From contig OZ022239.1 of NCBI GenBank assembly GCA_963978895.1, positions 10,961,274 to 11,025,273 of the forward strand: a stretch of 64,000 bases of DNA. The letters run 5' to 3'. The notes below the pieces were generated by a model, which worked only from the letters and a program-made list of their open reading frames with translations, did no database searches and had not been told where the DNA came from. Both the position numbers and the translations under genes were made by a program. Every line of letters begins with the position of its first letter. Position 1 is the first letter of the stretch. This document shows positions 61,565-64,000 of the stretch, in pieces. Source of the stretch: Erpobdella octoculata (taxonomy: Eukaryota; Annelida; Clitellata; Hirudinida; Erpobdellidae).

Positions 61565-63359
61565 CAGGGCCGTAACCAGCTATGGGCCGGGGGTCCAGGC
61601 CCCCCAGTTTTGTTCAGGCCTCCCAGTTTTAGTCGGGCCCCTCAGCTCAATCAGGCCTCCCAGTTTTTTGTATTGCTGTCCAGTTCAAGAAAGCAAATGT
61701 AGGTGTCTTATTCAATAAGTTGTTTGAATTTGCTATGGCGAAAGATGATAAATTGTGTGGGATTTCACAAAACATGCCTCAAAATTCCAAGTTCATGTCG
61801 CCTCTATCCAAAAGGAAGTAATCGAATTGATGGCACAGATGGTACAAGTTTTGATTGTCGAAGAATGCAGAGATTCTGACATTAACTGGTATTCGACCAA
61901 GAAAACTCGAGATCAGTACAATGTCGAGGATATGTCGATTGTCATTCGCTATGTGCGTGGTAGAAAGGCAGTAGAGCTCATGATCTCAATCGCCAAGGCT
62001 AGTGAGTTAGATGCTTAAAGCCTGACACGTCCGTTGCTTACAGAGCTTCAGGTTCAGCAGCTGGACCCTGCTTGAATTTTGAGTCAATGTTATGACGGAG
62101 CCAGTGTAATGATCGCCGGAAAGGAAGCTGTCCAGAAAATATTTCAGGAAACTCTGGACCGCCTAATTCCGTACGTGCACTGCTATAATCACCAATTCCA
62201 TTTTGTGGTTGCGCACGTTATTAAATCAGAGATAAAGGTGAACAACTTTTTCAGCTTATGTGAGCAATTGTATGTGTTTTTTCGCCGAAATTTTGCGAAT
62301 AACACATAAGGAGGTGACACAATAAAGCGGTTATCAATCTGCAATGGTTGTCAAAAACAACCGAGAGGAAACTTTGTAGACCCTCGAAATTGCTGCCAAT
62401 TTAGAAAAAGCTCCGGCTTATGTGTTGGTTGAGGCAGCGGAACTGCTCAATAAAGTTTTAAAGTCGGAATTTGTTTTTTTTTTTCAAATGCCATTGTCAA
62501 AATACTCGGTCAATGGTTTGTTGCAAGGTCGCTCGTGCAATGTGCCTCTTGCTGTGGAAATGATCTTCACAGCTAAAGAGAGCCTTCTTTCCTTGCGGTC
62601 TGCAGAGGTTTTTGATCAAATGGCAGATGCTACTGGCTTTCCATCAAATGATGATGAAAATTTAGTGTCAGTAAAGCGCAAACGAGCTTAGAGCACCTGA
62701 CTTACCGGCTTTGTGGTCACCTCCATTTAGGGTCATTACCATGTTATTGGTTCAAATGTTACTTCACGCGAGTTCATGAGTCGTGTTTTCTACAACATCA
62801 TAAATTCTATTTTGAAATGAACCACCGATTTGGCGAGTCCAACTTGGCTTTGTTTCAAGCTATAAATTCCTTCGTTCCATCATCTCAGAATTTTCTTGTT
62901 GAGAAGTGCTTGGAACCACTCAGCCAGCTCCTTTGCCTGGACCAAGATGTCCTCGCTGGCAAATTGCCTATTGCAATGCGACTGTGCCGTAACAAATTCC
63001 AGCCAAATTCGTCGTTGGAAAATGCAACATATATACATTGCTGCAGTACCGTGACGCATTTCCAGAAAAGTTTGTCCAGAAATCGCACCGTATTGTTCTC
63101 TGACATTATGACCCATGTGATGTGTTTTTTCATAAAGTTTTTTCTTGGAAATTATAATTTTTTTAAATGTTGTGTTATCGTTTTATTTACAGGCTTCGGG
63201 AAGTTTTCATGTTGATTAAGAATATTTTCAAATTCAGTTAAATATGGTAGAATAAAATTCACTGGAATGTGCAACTTATGTAAACAGACAATTTATACAG
63301 TTCCCCCCCCCCCTAATAGCTCTTGGGCCCCCCACTTCCAAATTCCTGGTTACGGCCCT
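61565..63359. mobile_element. hAT transposon with CAGGGCCGTAACCAG ends
   Basis: The left end CAGGGCCGTAACCAG and the right end CTGGTTACGGCCCT are inverted. GGCCCCCCAGTTTT/CCCCCCACTTCC tracts lie inside both. A decayed ZMYM1-like transposase fills the interior. The flanking 8 bases (TTTCCTAT versus CTATTTGT) do not match, so the duplication is lost. Confidence 0.85.
61755..63215 (+). pseudogene. Decayed hAT transposase of the ZMYM1/DUF4371 type
   Basis: Fragments in order on the plus strand: SQCYDGASVMIAGKEAVQKI (the catalytic-core GASVM motif), YVHCYNHQFHFVVAHVIKSE, LQGRSCNVPLAVEMI, and FGESNLALFQAINSFVPSSQ with LEPLSQLL near the C-terminus. They are spread over four frames with stops between. 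The family includes the zinc-finger MYM-type protein 1 relatives derived from hAT transposases. Confidence 0.82.
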
Positions 63360-63715
63360 CTATTTGTTGTCTTTCGTTTCGCCATGCGTCGTCGCTACCT
63401 GCAAGGCGTCGTTTGCGCTCTGCCATTCTGCCAGCAAGGATGATTTCATCATTATCCGGTCTCGTCTCCAATTTGGAAACAGCGCTTTAGCCATCTCAGG
63501 CCCGGTTAAATGAAACAGCTTGACTGTGCATATTCTTCATTCTATAGACATTGAATAATTTAAATTTTAGCTAAAGACATAACTTTTTAAAAAGTTTTTT
63601 GATTAGGAGATATTGATGAACTGCACGCCTTTGCGAAGGACTTGTTTTTTTTATAAGGGCGCGATATAAATGTTATTTTGTATTTGTATTGTAACAGCGA
63701 ATCGAGAAATTCTTG

Positions 63716-63954
63716 GAGGGGTGATGCAGGTTACACAACTCCTCCGATTTTTTTGAAAGACTCACACGGTTCTGTTTCCTCTCAAAAAGCTGATGACCAG
63801 TGAGTAGTCCTAGGTATCAGTTTGTTTTAGAAAAAAGTTAGCAATATAAAAGCAAAAATGGCTAAGATGGGATTGTTTTACTCTACGGTTTGGCTGAAAT
63901 AACATTTTGAAATTAATTAGTGGCAATTGCAGAAGAAAGCAAAAACCTTCCTCT
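63716..63954. other. Spacer between LINE and terminal Helitron body
   Basis: Nothing recognised. Confidence 0.4.
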
Positions 63955-64000
63955 ATTGACTTTCAATGTTGTGTGAAAATTTCATTACAATCGGATAAAT
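63955..64000 (-). mobile_element. Helitron body entering from the right edge
   Basis: The minus strand reads ATCCGATTGTAATGAAATTT and TCACACAAC. This is the conserved segment just after the 5' microsatellite of the Helitrons at 10.4 and 19.5 kb. Its 5' end lies beyond the window. Confidence 0.75.

Larger units (their letters stand above)
60885..63715 (+). pseudogene. L2/CR1-like LINE 3' part, split by a short LINE tail and a hAT
   Basis: Plus-strand blocks: WCSVMRLKLNALQTELIWFD, DFGMYLNSRLSMTHHISDIA, YLRRIRQLKRCLNEQCIRT and RVDYCNSVLAG. Then, after interruptions, HWLPIPARINLKICLLIFN up to the hAT (61565), and the 3' UTR from 63360 to about 63715. A separate LINE 3' end (NAITLEEFKIKLSTYGF plus a TTATG repeat tail, about 61316-61465) is inserted before the hAT. 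All frames are broken. Confidence 0.82.

Overview
The window is animal nuclear DNA. It is AT-rich, its genes are split by canonical GT/AG introns, and it is dominated by transposable elements and microsatellites. Five host genes can be assembled exon by exon: a SUMF1-type formylglycine-generating enzyme, proteasome subunit alpha-5 (PSMA5), mitochondrial ribosomal protein bL9m (MRPL9, 5' end unresolved), a CREBL2-type bZIP factor, and a large gene that joins KH-like regions, a macrodomain, a RING finger and a Deltex C-terminal domain. A short interstitial CCCTAA array fits TTAGGG-type telomeres. I read it as an invertebrate metazoan and do not assign a phylum.

Layout. 0-1.5 kb: a 1 kb TATC array grading into TTTA repeats. 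1.5-17 kb: a non-autonomous hAT, a nearly intact CR1-like LINE (ORF1 plus ORF2 with one nonsense codon) split by another hAT, then nested Helitrons. One Helitron carries huge GTAT and AT expansions, a Mutator-like element and an LTR element encoding only a SAP-domain protein. 17.3-27.7 kb: the gene-rich core. SUMF1 (+) and PSMA5 (-) converge with overlapping polyadenylation signals, and MRPL9 (-) follows. 28-42 kb: decayed LINEs, several elements with 8-bp target duplications, and a second SAP LTR element inside an AT-repeat cluster. 42.6-57.5 kb: the macro-RING-DTC gene. Its introns hold Penelope-like 5' fragments with hammerhead-ribozyme folds, an autonomous Helitron remnant, a palindromic MITE, a SINE-like repeat and a pogo-type element. 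57.8-64 kb: a MITE, Helitron and SINE pieces, CREBL2 (-), and an L2/CR1-like LINE split by a hAT with a ZMYM1-like decayed transposase.

The host genes have unrelated jobs: sulfatase activation in the ER, the 20S proteasome, the mitochondrial ribosome, transcription, and ADP-ribose-linked ubiquitin signalling. They show no operon-like organisation. The most unusual items are the two LTR elements whose only ORF is a SAP-domain acidic protein, the single-chain macrodomain/Deltex E3 ligase, the hammerhead folds at two inverted Penelope-like fragments, and microsatellites that grew from short motifs inside Helitrons. Exon boundaries were placed by eye from splice consensus, reading phase and family homology. 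No alignment software was run.
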